Shown here: piece after piece, positions 23,747 to 33,264 of the stretch
How positions within the stretch are numbered: the first letter of the stretch is position 1
Layout of the letters: every line of letters begins with the position of its first letter
DNA from: Bacteroidales bacterium
Lineage (GTDB): Bacteria > Bacteroidota > Bacteroidia > Bacteroidales > F082
Reading direction: 5' to 3'
Length of the DNA: 56,858 nt
Assembly (NCBI GenBank): GCA_024709145.1
Contig: JANJXG010000135.1
Location: forward strand, 1 to 56,858
Made by a program: the position numbers and the translations under genes
Notes under the pieces: model-generated
Database searches by the model: none
The model's input: the letters and a program-made list of their open reading frames with translations, nothing else
Told to the model about the DNA's origin: nothing

Positions 23747-26014
23747 CTATTCAATGATCAGTTTGCGCGTCAGGTTTTCACTGCCGTCAAAAACCCTGAT
23801 CAGGTAAATCCCTCTTCCAAGCTCACGAAGGTCAAGCTTAACAGCTTTCTCAAGTCCGGGTGACAAGGTTCCCGATACATAGACTTTTTCGCCAATCAAT
23901 GTGAATACCTCGACTTCAAGGCTCTGGACATGTTTTGGCAGGTTAAGGGTGATCAAGCCTTTTCCGGGATTCGGATGTACCGAGAAATCACGCAATGACT
24001 GATCCTGAATGCTTGTTTCGCTTGTGGTTGTGAAAGTTCTTGTCTCACTCCAGTTGGTTGAATCAAGCCCCTGAATTCCCTTTACACGCCAGAAGTAAGC
24101 CTGATTGGGATCTAGCAGGAACTGCGTCTGATAGAAATTCGTTGTGGGAGTGTATTCCGAAGCTTCTGCAAAGTTGCTTGTTTTGGCTACCTGAAGGAGG
24201 TATTTTTCTGTTCCGCGGATATGATTCCAGTCATATTTTGGAAGCCTTGGAACCTCTGTAGCATTATTGGCGGGTGCGACAAGGGTTACATTGTTGCTGG
24301 TAGTAAATTTAAATACTTCCGACCAGTTGGAAACACCTGCTGCATGACGGGTGTTGACACGCCAGTAGTAATCCTGACCATAGGCCAGTCCCTGGAATCG
24401 ATAGCTGTTTGCGCCTGTTTCAAAGGTAAATGGATCGTTGAAGTTTTGGTCTGTTGACAATTGAATTGTGTACCTTACCACACCTGTCAGGCTAGCCCAT
24501 TCTGCAAGGGTATCCAGTGCAATGTTGGTGGCATTGTTGGCAGGTTTTGACAAAGTCGGGCTGCTTACAACGGAGAACGACCGTGCCGAGGACCAATCGG
24601 ATGTGGAGCTCGCATGACGGGCACGCATTCTGAAGTAGTGATTTCTACCGAAAAGGAGGTTCGAGAACTTGAACTCAGCAATAGGAGCGGTCAAGGAGAA
24701 ATTTTTCAGGTAAGGGCTGTTGAAGCCATCTCCCTGATAAGCAACAATCACACCACCATTTCCAACAAAATATCCACTTGATTCGCTTGAAAAGTTGATT
24801 CCAAAAAGGTTTTGCGTCGTGCCGCTTGCGATGGTACCCCAAATGCTTCCGTTAAAGAAAACAAGCGTTCCCTGTGCTCCGACAGCATAACCTCTGGATT
24901 CATCAATAAAACAAATATCGTTGAGGTCACGGGTGCTGCCTGTCGTTTGTTCTGTCCATACTGAGCCATCAAAATAATAAACACGACCTGCTTTGGCTGA
25001 GGTATACACCCTGTCGGCTGCAAGGGCCCAAATACCCAGCATATCGCGGTTTACGATGACACTGTTGCTCCAGCTGCTGCCATTGAAAAATGAGACATTC
25101 CCCGATTTTCCGGCAACCCACACATGATTTTCATCCAGCCCGTGGATGGCGTAGATGTCAACAGTAATACCTGTTGAGATGCTTGTCCATTCGGTTCCGT
25201 TGAATTTCAGTGCAGCACCTCCATTACCGATGGCGTAACCATTGGCAGGACTTGTAAAGAAAACCCCATTCAGCACTGCTGTGGAGCCCGATGTCTGTGC
25301 TGTCCATTCTGTTCCGTTATAATAAAGGATGGTTCCGGCAGCACCAACAGCCCAGCCATTGTTATTGTCAAGAAAAAATACATCATTCAGGTTGTTGTTG
25401 TTCACAGCCGGTATTGTTTCCCAGCCGGCAACCGTACGCTTCAAAATCGTGCCGGTATTTCCAACAGCCCAGGCAGTGTTTTCATCCACTTCGAACACAT
25501 CGTTGAGTTGAACAGTTGATCCAGAAATTTCAGCAGCCCATGAATAGGCAGTATCAATCTGGAGGTCGTAATGTGTTACACCGGTTAGCTCTGTCCATTT
25601 TACCAGTGGGTCAGGATTTTGAACCGACTGATTATTTGGAGAAGTGATCGTCACTGAAGGAACAACCCGAAATGAAAAAGGTGCTGACCAATCGGAAGTC
25701 AGGGTTCCGTCGGTGGCCTTAACCCGCCAGAAATAGATTTCATCAAACTTCAATTCGGCCATTTTAATCGCTGTCAGGATTGTTGGGCCAAAGGTTGTGG
25801 CGTCAGAAAAATCAGCTGCTTGTGCCAGTTGAAGGGTATAGGTAATGGTCTCTCCCTGGCCGGTAACAGCATCCCAGTCGAGGGTAACATCTGGAACCTG
25901 GCCTGAAGCATTATTTGCAGGTGCTCTCAGGGCAGGAGTATAAATCTTTGTCTGAGCCGTTGCAAATAAGCTTACCATGAAGATTGAAGCCAATGTCAGG
26001 TAAAAATTTTTCAT
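23747..26014 (-). CDS. Secreted T9SS cargo: fibronectin-like modules and seven-blade propeller
   Basis: From ATG 26014 this is a 755-residue protein. After a signal peptide (FYLTLASIFMVSLFATA) comes a fibronectin-III-like module (about 28-117) ending YFWRVKATDGTLTSDWS. A propeller follows at about 165-455 with seven repeats of about 40 residues, each with a core such as GWAVGAAGTILYY, resembling YCF48-type blades. More FN3-like modules follow, each ending in a WRV..SNWS type strand. The last 80 residues are a T9SS sorting domain with HPNPGKG and the LGRGIYLIRVFDG strand. It should be exported and attached at the cell surface. The ligand is unknown. It follows the next cargo gene (higher coordinates) by 28 bases, probably in one transcript. 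An upstream extension to 26122 lies within that gene and is unlikely. Confidence 0.88.
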   Translation of the reverse strand: MKNFYLTLASIFMVSLFATAQTKIYTPALRAPANNASGQVPDVTLDWDAVTGQGETITYTLQLAQAADFSDATTFGPTILTAIKMAELKFDEIYFWRVKATDGTLTSDWSAPFSFRVVPSVTITSPNNQSVQNPDPLVKWTELTGVTHYDLQIDTAYSWAAEISGSTVQLNDVFEVDENTAWAVGNTGTILKRTVAGWETIPAVNNNNLNDVFFLDNNNGWAVGAAGTILYYNGTEWTAQTSGSTAVLNGVFFTSPANGYAIGNGGAALKFNGTEWTSISTGITVDIYAIHGLDENHVWVAGKSGNVSFFNGSSWSNSVIVNRDMLGIWALAADRVYTSAKAGRVYYFDGSVWTEQTTGSTRDLNDICFIDESRGYAVGAQGTLVFFNGSIWGTIASGTTQNLFGINFSSESSGYFVGNGGVIVAYQGDGFNSPYLKNFSLTAPIAEFKFSNLLFGRNHYFRMRARHASSTSDWSSARSFSVVSSPTLSKPANNATNIALDTLAEWASLTGVVRYTIQLSTDQNFNDPFTFETGANSYRFQGLAYGQDYYWRVNTRHAAGVSNWSEVFKFTTSNNVTLVAPANNATEVPRLPKYDWNHIRGTEKYLLQVAKTSNFAEASEYTPTTNFYQTQFLLDPNQAYFWRVKGIQGLDSTNWSETRTFTTTSETSIQDQSLRDFSVHPNPGKGLITLNLPKHVQSLEVEVFTLIGEKVYVSGTLSPGLEKAVKLDLRELGRGIYLIRVFDGSENLTRKLIIE

Positions 26015-26042
26015 TGTATGCTGGTTTTTAATAATGACAAAA

Positions 26043-28937
26043 TTAATAAACGAGGAATTTAGCTGATTTAGAACCTTCAGGGCTGTCAACACGAAGGATG
26101 TATGACCCGGCTTTAAGCCCACTTGTATTGATGGCCTGGTGATGACTTCCAGCTGAGAGTAAACCCAGTGAAAGGTTTGAAATCAACCTGCCCTGGAAAT
26201 CATAAATGCCAAGGTCGACATTGCCTGCACGGGTCAGGTTTATATCAATGTAAGAGGTTTCTCTGGCAGGGTTTGGATAGAAATGAATGCTGAAGCTTTT
26301 AGCAACCGGAAACTGAGGTTCTTCAATGCCGACAGGTTTGCGGAAGTCGTTGCAGCGGAAAAGGCCGCGTCCAAAAGTAGCCCCGTAAATAATTCCAAGG
26401 TTGTTGGTGCCGGGGTAGTTCTTAACGGTGATTTCTGGTCCATTAACGAGTTGCAGGGTGTCGGATGATTTGTTGATTAATTGTTGCTTCAAATCAAAAA
26501 CAGGGAGGTTAGCCATGTTTTGATCGGGGGTCCAACTGGGTGTTGTAGCAAAAACATTGCTGGTTTGATACACTCCGAATTCAGTTCCGATAATGGCGAC
26601 TCCGCTGTTACTCATCTCAAGGATGCTTGAATAAACAGGCATCTTTGGCAGGTTTCCCTGGCGACTTGTAAAGATTGGATTGGCATCAAGAGCGTTCGTT
26701 GTGCCAAACACATAATGATCGTTGCCATAGTTGGCGAGGGTGATGATTACATTGTTTGGATTAGACGGATCAACTGATACTGAGGTGATGGCCTGAGTGA
26801 TAGGTGTGGTCGTGCCAGGAAGGAAAACCTCCATTTGACGGGTTGCAATCACACAAGCCGGACTTGAAACATCAGCACGTTCGAAATTATAGGCAATTCC
26901 AATGTTTGAAACACGATAGAGTTTACCATCGCGTGTTCCGACAAAGGCATGGTTTCCATCCTTTGATAAGCCTATTGACTGCGGAATACCTGAGAATCCA
27001 ACACTGGCGTTGCTGATTTCGTACCAGGCTGGCTGCTTGCCAAAATTGAGAAACTCACGTGTCATATACAGCTTATTGGCTGCTGCGATAAAGAGTTTGG
27101 TCGTAACAATGTCTTTTACCCTGAGCGAGTCACCAATACTTAAGTTTACATTGGCAGGAAGGGTATAATAAAACGGCTGATCAAAGTTTTTACTTTTTAC
27201 CTTGATCACCTCACCACCCTGATAGCTTCTTCTGGCTTTAAAGGTAACTGAATCACCACTCAGATGGTCTTCATAGCTTTCCCAAAGTGCAATTGGTGTA
27301 AGGAATGCCTGCGGATTGACGCTGGTAACCGGTTTAAACTGATTTGAAAAAGTAAAGGCCATGTCTTCTGAGCGCTCCATATTTCCTGCCCTCGAAGTAA
27401 CAACGATGGCATCTGGATTAATGGTTGAAACCACGCATGGACCACCGGCATCATTTTGGGCATAAAGTACCTCACCCTGACGGGTTGTATTACCTTCACC
27501 TGAAATGAAAATGCTTCCCTGATCGTGTGAACCTGAAAGAATTCTGTTTTCGATACCTGTTGGAGCAACGGCATAAAACTGACTGGTAATATAGTTTCTG
27601 TTGTTGATGCTGTATATAAAATCATCTCCGTTAACTGTTCCTTCCTGAACGCCACCATCGGTAGCCACAAAGAATTTGGTCGAAGAACCAGGCATGAATA
27701 CAACCCTTTGTTGTCCAAAATGAAGAAAGTTATCCAGGAAACCGGCACCTACAGGAATTGATTCAACATCCCAGGCAAAAAGACCGCCTTCAACAACTTT
27801 TTTTCCTTGCCAGAGGTTTACACCGCCAATGAGGATTCTGTCAGGATTGTCGGGGAACACAGTGATATGGTTGTTGTAGTTGCCGCGGCCATTGTAAATG
27901 TTAACAGAAGTGGTGGCTGGCAGGATAACAGCCCAGCTGTCGCCTTTGTCACCTGACCGGTAGATGCCGAGTTGTGCGCCGTTAGCAGCAACAAGTGCAG
28001 CATAAACTACTGAAGCATTTGATGGTGCAAACGCAAGTTCTGCTCTGGTAACATCAAAAACAGGGAGCATATTTTCTTCTCCGGTCGATTTGACAACAAA
28101 AGAATCAGGTCCGTTTTTGGCTATGTATACTTTGTTGTCCATGGCCAATGCGATGGTTCCGTCAGAAGCAACCTGTACATCAGTAGCATTCAGCGAGAGA
28201 TTGTTTCCGTCAGCGTCTTTGGCAAGTTGCCATGTTTGACCACCGTCAGTTGAATAATTTAAACCGGCATTGGTGGCAGCAAAAATATGACCTGAAGCAT
28301 TGAGGGCCAGTTCATTGATGAAAGCCCAGGCAGCTGTATTGCTGTTGGCTTGAGGGATCGTGGCACTGAGCTGGGTAAATGATTGACCATCGGTTGATTT
28401 CCAAATCCCGTTACCAATAAATCCGGTGGTATAGGCCATATCAACAAGGGCGTTGGTAAGTTGCGAATTAAAACCATCGCCTGTGCCAACATAAATTTCT
28501 CCTGCTGTGTTTTGTACCATGGCACTTACCATCAGGTTGTTGCTGCCAACAGCCTGCCAGGTCACACCGCCATTGACGGATTTCCAGATTCCACCACCTG
28601 TTGCACCTGCAAAAATGGTCTTATTACTGGCGTCTTTTACATCGTAAATGATGCCTTTGGTTTTACCACCAAAATTATCCGGACCCAAACTCACCCAATT
28701 AAGGGCATTGGGATTCCGGGTTGCTAACATTGCCTGGGCATCAATACTGGCCTGTATGACATCAAGTGGATTGATTTTCCCTGTTGTCTGATGACTCCGA
28801 AGGCTGTGCAAATAAAGCCCGGAAGTGGCTGTCTGCTGGGCTGACTGACCGGAATGCTCGTTATCGCCATTCGCTCTGGCGAATTGCAAAGTGTTGATTA
28901 TTAAAAGAATACTAACGAGTAAAAATCCTTTTTTCAT
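26043..28937 (-). CDS. Secreted T9SS cargo with BNR/sortilin-like propeller repeats
   Basis: From ATG 28937 this is a 964-residue protein with a signal peptide (FLLVSILLIINTLQFARA). A large beta-propeller region (about 75-870) carries BNR-type Asp-box repeats such as GGGIWKSVNGGVTWQ and GIYRSGDKGDSW, the pattern of VPS10/sortilin and exo-sialidase-like propellers. I see no clear catalytic triad. The last 75 residues are a T9SS sorting domain (FYPNPARETSY, then LKAGSYILRVDSPEG). It heads a two-gene unit with the FN3/propeller cargo protein. The frame continues upstream to 28991 but without a plausible signal peptide. Confidence 0.87.
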   Translation of the reverse strand: MKKGFLLVSILLIINTLQFARANGDNEHSGQSAQQTATSGLYLHSLRSHQTTGKINPLDVIQASIDAQAMLATRNPNALNWVSLGPDNFGGKTKGIIYDVKDASNKTIFAGATGGGIWKSVNGGVTWQAVGSNNLMVSAMVQNTAGEIYVGTGDGFNSQLTNALVDMAYTTGFIGNGIWKSTDGQSFTQLSATIPQANSNTAAWAFINELALNASGHIFAATNAGLNYSTDGGQTWQLAKDADGNNLSLNATDVQVASDGTIALAMDNKVYIAKNGPDSFVVKSTGEENMLPVFDVTRAELAFAPSNASVVYAALVAANGAQLGIYRSGDKGDSWAVILPATTSVNIYNGRGNYNNHITVFPDNPDRILIGGVNLWQGKKVVEGGLFAWDVESIPVGAGFLDNFLHFGQQRVVFMPGSSTKFFVATDGGVQEGTVNGDDFIYSINNRNYITSQFYAVAPTGIENRILSGSHDQGSIFISGEGNTTRQGEVLYAQNDAGGPCVVSTINPDAIVVTSRAGNMERSEDMAFTFSNQFKPVTSVNPQAFLTPIALWESYEDHLSGDSVTFKARRSYQGGEVIKVKSKNFDQPFYYTLPANVNLSIGDSLRVKDIVTTKLFIAAANKLYMTREFLNFGKQPAWYEISNASVGFSGIPQSIGLSKDGNHAFVGTRDGKLYRVSNIGIAYNFERADVSSPACVIATRQMEVFLPGTTTPITQAITSVSVDPSNPNNVIITLANYGNDHYVFGTTNALDANPIFTSRQGNLPKMPVYSSILEMSNSGVAIIGTEFGVYQTSNVFATTPSWTPDQNMANLPVFDLKQQLINKSSDTLQLVNGPEITVKNYPGTNNLGIIYGATFGRGLFRCNDFRKPVGIEEPQFPVAKSFSIHFYPNPARETSYIDINLTRAGNVDLGIYDFQGRLISNLSLGLLSAGSHHQAINTSGLKAGSYILRVDSPEGSKSAKFLVY

Positions 28938-29267
28938 ATCATGTAATTTTGATGGTATATGGATCTGTTCTAATCTGAAATAGTGGCACAAGTTACGCTA
29001 AATATTTTGTCCTGCAATAGCCAAAACCAGTTTTTATTTAACAATCATTAACATGTAAATCGGGTTACAGCCTGCAAATGTAATATAACATTCCGGTTTC
29101 ACAGCCGAAATCTTTGCATTTGATCGGGATAGTTTTTCTTACCGGCTTTGCTACAGCGGCTATTCTTTCTTAAATGTTCTGGAATGGACCTTGAAGTTCG
29201 GGATTTGGTTTTCAGTAAAGATCTGTTTCAATTTTAAAATCAGGAGGTCCGGATGACGTCTCTGGTT
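28938..29267. other. Intergenic region with one promoter
   Basis: This 330-base gap holds a minus-strand TAnnTTTG element for the T9SS cargo pair and otherwise nothing I can name. It follows the last gene of the bat operon, but I do not see a strong terminator hairpin there. Confidence 0.6.
29075..29082 (-). promoter_or_regulatory. Promoter -7 element TACATTTG for the T9SS cargo pair
   Basis: On the minus strand TACATTTG matches TAnnTTTG, giving a leader of about 130 bases before ATG 28937. Confidence 0.5.
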
Positions 29268-30530
29268 TTATCTGACAAGCACGTATCTCCCTTTCACCTC
29301 TTTCAAGGTATCTTCTTCTTGATTTAATGTAGCAAAACGGTATGAAACGCCGGGGTTAAGGTTGTTGAAAACAGCTTTACCGTTTTTGAGGATGGCCCAG
29401 TCAGTTGCCCGCCATTCTTCATCGTTGTATACGGTCAAATAAAGCAGGCTGTCAGCTGCGGAGCCCTCAAAGCTGATGGAGGCTGTGGGTATAAAGTCTG
29501 CCGTGACGTCTCTGTCGTGGTAGTGACCCAGGTATGGCGGGGTTGTCAGACTGACAGCTTTGATGGCAAAAAGACTTGAATCACAGACGGTGTAGGATCT
29601 TTGATAAATTTTTGGAATTCTGTTTCCGTCAGTGAATGCTTGTTTTTGCCGGGAATTGAGTAAGGGTATGAACTTATTTTGACTATTAAGATAAGCTGCA
29701 AAATAGCCTCCATACAAACTGTCAGCATAATAAGGTATGTGGTTAAGTGAAGCGGGTATTCCAAGGCTACGCAGGCTTTTAACTTTCAAATAACTGATAT
29801 CACGCTCATTGCCACATCGAATCCTGAATAATTCTTCGACGGAGGCGATGTCAGCTTTTTTGAGAAAACGATCATCGACCCTGAAATGTGTGTCGATGTA
29901 GTCATTCACCATTTCCGCCACTATTTCGGGTTGTTGGATTGTGTCGGGTATAAGTGGGAAAAAATGTGCCAACAGAAAGGCTCTCCAGTGTCCAATGTGT
30001 TCGTTTCCAACTCTGTAAGGCAAAACAAAAGAAAATAATTGGCTTGTGGAATAATTAGATGCCCATGGGAAATCATGGCTGTTGACAGTCAACTGAATGG
30101 TTTCAATCAGGGTCTCGACAGTGATGGTATCGCGGTCGAGGGTAAATTTTTTGGCTTTAAATTTAAGTTTGCCTAGGCTGTCTTCGAGGGCTTTCCAATG
30201 GGAAAGAAAACTGCCATCGTCGGGAAAGCTGAAGGGATCATAGTGAAATGTTTTTCCGGAGGCGTCCCTGATCTCATAGTCGATGCTGTAGTGTCTTTCC
30301 ATGTTTCCAATAAGGAAATACGCTGCCTTTAGAGGTAAGCTGTCGGGGGCGTATAGAAAATGACCAATGGTTTTTGTCAGTTCAACGCGGTTAAAGCCTG
30401 TTTGCTGAATCACTCTGACGACCTTGTCGGGCAATCCCGGATTGTCAGATTTAAGGCAAGAAAGCGCAATGAGGGGGAACCCGATCATTCCAATCCATTT
30501 GGAAAAGGTATGGATTCCGGTGGAAAACAT
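29268..30530 (-). CDS. Putative lipoprotein with transglutaminase-like domain
   Basis: From the ATG that overlaps the batE stop (TGATG) this is a 420-residue protein. The N-terminus has a hydrophobic stretch ending IALSC, a plausible though imperfect lipobox. The middle holds a transglutaminase-like pattern: RCGNERDISYLKVKSLRSLG followed by IPASLNHIPYY (residues about 247-280), with Cys in RCG as candidate nucleophile. A clear downstream His/Asp is not obvious, so activity is uncertain. The C-terminal 100 residues look beta-sandwich. It is coupled to the last bat gene, so it may be part of the same envelope system. An alternative ATG at 30563 lies inside batE and is less likely. Confidence 0.65.
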   Translation of the reverse strand: MFSTGIHTFSKWIGMIGFPLIALSCLKSDNPGLPDKVVRVIQQTGFNRVELTKTIGHFLYAPDSLPLKAAYFLIGNMERHYSIDYEIRDASGKTFHYDPFSFPDDGSFLSHWKALEDSLGKLKFKAKKFTLDRDTITVETLIETIQLTVNSHDFPWASNYSTSQLFSFVLPYRVGNEHIGHWRAFLLAHFFPLIPDTIQQPEIVAEMVNDYIDTHFRVDDRFLKKADIASVEELFRIRCGNERDISYLKVKSLRSLGIPASLNHIPYYADSLYGGYFAAYLNSQNKFIPLLNSRQKQAFTDGNRIPKIYQRSYTVCDSSLFAIKAVSLTTPPYLGHYHDRDVTADFIPTASISFEGSAADSLLYLTVYNDEEWRATDWAILKNGKAVFNNLNPGVSYRFATLNQEEDTLKEVKGRYVLVR

Positions 30531-31300
30531 CAGATTCCCTGAAGGGTGTTTTCGGGCAACCAACCCACACTTCCATTGGAAATCCGGATTTTGACCCAGC
30601 CATTGGTTTTGTCAAGAAGGGCGACTTTTGTTCCTTCATGAAGCACAAAAAGATCGACGCTTGACTGTGCAGGTGAGCTTTTAATGGTAATCGTTGGAGC
30701 AAAAATGATGGCTTCGTTCGTTTGCCGGGTGTAATAGTATTTTTGTGAGGCAAGGCCAAAGCTGGCGATAGTAAGAAATATTAAAACCAGACCTGCAAAA
30801 AAAGTAAGTTTCCTGACGCCAGTATTAGGGGAGGTGAGGTATACATAAACAGCAGCCAGAGTCATAAGAAAAATAATGACCGAAATCCAGCCCCAGCTGT
30901 TGGCCGGAAGCATATTGTAAAAGGTTTTCCACCAAACCCTGAAAAACAATTGCGGAATCACCTCAATTTTATCCACGATCATGCTGTTGGCAACTTGAAG
31001 ATTGTTTTTGATGTCTTCATCAGAAGGGTTGATCTTCAGGGCTTTTTCATAATAAAGGATGGCTGACGGGAGGTCTTTAAGTTTAAAATAGGTATTTCCG
31101 ATGTTGTAATAGAGGGCGTCGGAGGCGTAATTAGCCGCGAGCAGGTTTTGATAAACGGCCAGAGCCGAGTCATAAACAGCCTCATTATAATATTGGTTTG
31201 CTTTTTCGAAAAGCTGTTTTTGTGTTTGCGCTTCAACAGCGACTGTACCGAATAGCAGGATGGTAAAAATCAGGCAGAAAATCGTTTTTTTTGCTTTCAT
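30530..31300 (-). CDS. batE: BatE: TPR plus SH3 membrane protein
   Basis: This 256-residue protein has a signal peptide (residues about 5-25), two or three TPR units (about 28-105, with YNEAVYDSALAVYQNLL and YNIGNTYFKLKDLPSAI), two transmembrane helices (about 137-155 and 165-185), and a C-terminal SH3-like domain (about 200-256) with VKIRISNGSVGWLPENTL. This matches BatE of the Bacteroides aerotolerance operon. It sits 11 bases after batD. Its molecular role is not established. Confidence 0.88.
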   Translation of the reverse strand: MKAKKTIFCLIFTILLFGTVAVEAQTQKQLFEKANQYYNEAVYDSALAVYQNLLAANYASDALYYNIGNTYFKLKDLPSAILYYEKALKINPSDEDIKNNLQVANSMIVDKIEVIPQLFFRVWWKTFYNMLPANSWGWISVIIFLMTLAAVYVYLTSPNTGVRKLTFFAGLVLIFLTIASFGLASQKYYYTRQTNEAIIFAPTITIKSSPAQSSVDLFVLHEGTKVALLDKTNGWVKIRISNGSVGWLPENTLQGI

Positions 31301-31311
31301 AATATCTGTTC

Positions 31312-33159
31312 CTATTTAATGAGCCGCTCGGCTTTTGTGATTACTTCAAGACCTTGCTGATAAAGATCATCCATTTTTTTGCCGGCATCACCTGGTGCAA
31401 ATCGGGCATATTCGCAGTTGTTGAGGGTGCTGATAAATGCTTCAATCAAATCAGCAGGAGCGTTTTGTGCTTCCAGAACCGACTGAACCGTGTCGAATGA
31501 AAGCTCCGAACGCGGAATGGTAAATTTGTCTGAAATATAACCCCAGAGCGCCTGCGACATCTCGAGGTAAAAACCATTTTGGTCTTTCTGTTTCAGGTGT
31601 TGCTGTGCGCTGGTGAGCTTCTTTTTGGCCACTTTGGTAGCTTTTTTGTATTTCAACAACGACTGATTGTTTTTCAGTTTGTTTTGTTTGTTGTCGAACC
31701 AAAGGGCGAGGCCAAAAATCAATACACCTCCCAACATCAAAACGAAGTAGAGTGGTGAGGCAAAAAAGAATTGATCTTTTTTTCTTAAATGATTGCTATC
31801 GAGCTTGATATGACGAATGTCTGTTCCAAGATACCTGATGCCTTCCTGTGAAGTTGCCATAAGGGCTTCAGCTGCGCCATGCCCGTCGCTTTTGTCAACT
31901 TTAACCTTGTAGGCCTGCGAACTGAGGGTGATGTAGGCATTTTTCTTTGGATCGAAATACGAAAACTCAAGAGCCGGGATATCGTAAGTGCCCTCAAAGC
32001 GGGGAATGATGAGGTATTCAACCTTTTTTTTGCCATTGATTCCGCCGGATGAGGTTTTGATGTCGGTTGACACTTTTGGCTCATAAACCTCAAAGTCGGC
32101 AGGGAAATCGGGTTTGGGCAGCTCGGTAAGCTCAAGGTTTCCCGAGCCGGTGATGGTGTAGGAAAGATTTAGCGCATCACCTGCCTTAAGCTGATCTCTG
32201 TCGATGGCTGACTGGAATCCGAATTGTCCCACGGCACCATTAAACGACTGGGGTTTTTTGGCAATTGGTAAGGCGTCAACCTGAAGGGTAATCTGCTCCG
32301 AAATCAGGTTTTTTTCCACTTGTTGAATGTTCCTGTTGAAAAAAGGATCGTTGAAAAAGCTCTCAAACGGGTCGCGGGAGGATCGGCGCGACTGTGTCCT
32401 AACCTGTGCCAACACCCCCAGCTCCATCGGCTCGATGGTCAGTCGTCCGGTTTTTTGAGGAAAAAGAGCTACTTTCCGGATGTCGGCAACAATGTATTCC
32501 ACCCCATCAATCACCTGGGTCGACTGCTGAATTTCGCCGTTGTCATCAAGGAGGTTTTTCGTCCAGAAACCGGGAAAAGAAGATAGCTTGTTAACAGTGA
32601 GGTTCGACAAGGGGAAGCGGGTGTAAATGCGGTAGGTGACAATGACCTGTTCGCCGACGACCAGGTTTTTTTTGTCAGGAATGGCACGAAGAAACAAATC
32701 ACGGGAACTTACTTCTCCTGACGGACTATCAGCCGATGGCTGCGATTGACCACCACCCTGAGGACGTGAGGTGGCAGGACCTACTTTAATGGTGACACGG
32801 TTGGATTGATATTTTCTTCCATCTACTGTCACTGTGGCCGGTTCAATGGTAAAAGTGCCTTCGCCTGAAGCTGATAATATATAGGTGTATGTCTGGCTGA
32901 ATGTTTTGTCCATCCGTCCGTTAATAATCTGGATGCTTGAACTGGTTGACATCATTGGTCCGGTAAGCACATTAAAGCCTTTGAAATCAGGACCTGAGAA
33001 TCCTCCTCCTTCGGCATTTAATTCGAAGACAAGCCTGAATTGTTCGCCTACCTCAACATTGGATTTGGTGCTTGTTTTGAAGGTCACCTCCTGAGCAACT
33101 CCTCTGGCACTAATCAAAAAAATCAGCATAACTGACAGGAAAACAATTTGTTTCATCAT
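31312..33159 (-). CDS. batD: BatD oxygen-tolerance-type protein
   Basis: This 615-residue protein has a signal peptide, then BatD Ig-like domains (about 23-430): VGEQFRLVFELNAEGGGFSGPDFKGFNVLTGP and VVGEQVIVTYRIYTRFPL. One transmembrane helix lies at about 460-480, and a cytoplasmic helical tail at about 490-610. The length and layout match BatD. The start has two adjacent ATGs (33159 and 33156). A gap of 105 bases separates it from batC. Its role in the Bat complex is thought to be periplasmic scaffolding; this is family-level knowledge. Confidence 0.9.
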   Translation of the reverse strand: MMKQIVFLSVMLIFLISARGVAQEVTFKTSTKSNVEVGEQFRLVFELNAEGGGFSGPDFKGFNVLTGPMMSTSSSIQIINGRMDKTFSQTYTYILSASGEGTFTIEPATVTVDGRKYQSNRVTIKVGPATSRPQGGGQSQPSADSPSGEVSSRDLFLRAIPDKKNLVVGEQVIVTYRIYTRFPLSNLTVNKLSSFPGFWTKNLLDDNGEIQQSTQVIDGVEYIVADIRKVALFPQKTGRLTIEPMELGVLAQVRTQSRRSSRDPFESFFNDPFFNRNIQQVEKNLISEQITLQVDALPIAKKPQSFNGAVGQFGFQSAIDRDQLKAGDALNLSYTITGSGNLELTELPKPDFPADFEVYEPKVSTDIKTSSGGINGKKKVEYLIIPRFEGTYDIPALEFSYFDPKKNAYITLSSQAYKVKVDKSDGHGAAEALMATSQEGIRYLGTDIRHIKLDSNHLRKKDQFFFASPLYFVLMLGGVLIFGLALWFDNKQNKLKNNQSLLKYKKATKVAKKKLTSAQQHLKQKDQNGFYLEMSQALWGYISDKFTIPRSELSFDTVQSVLEAQNAPADLIEAFISTLNNCEYARFAPGDAGKKMDDLYQQGLEVITKAERLIK

Positions 33160-33264
33160 TAAGCCTTTTAATTTATTACCTCATTTTCATCTTCATCAAC
33201 GGTATTTTCCCTCAAAAAATATTCCAAAACCGATTAAAATTGTTGTCAGCTTCCGAATTGTTCA

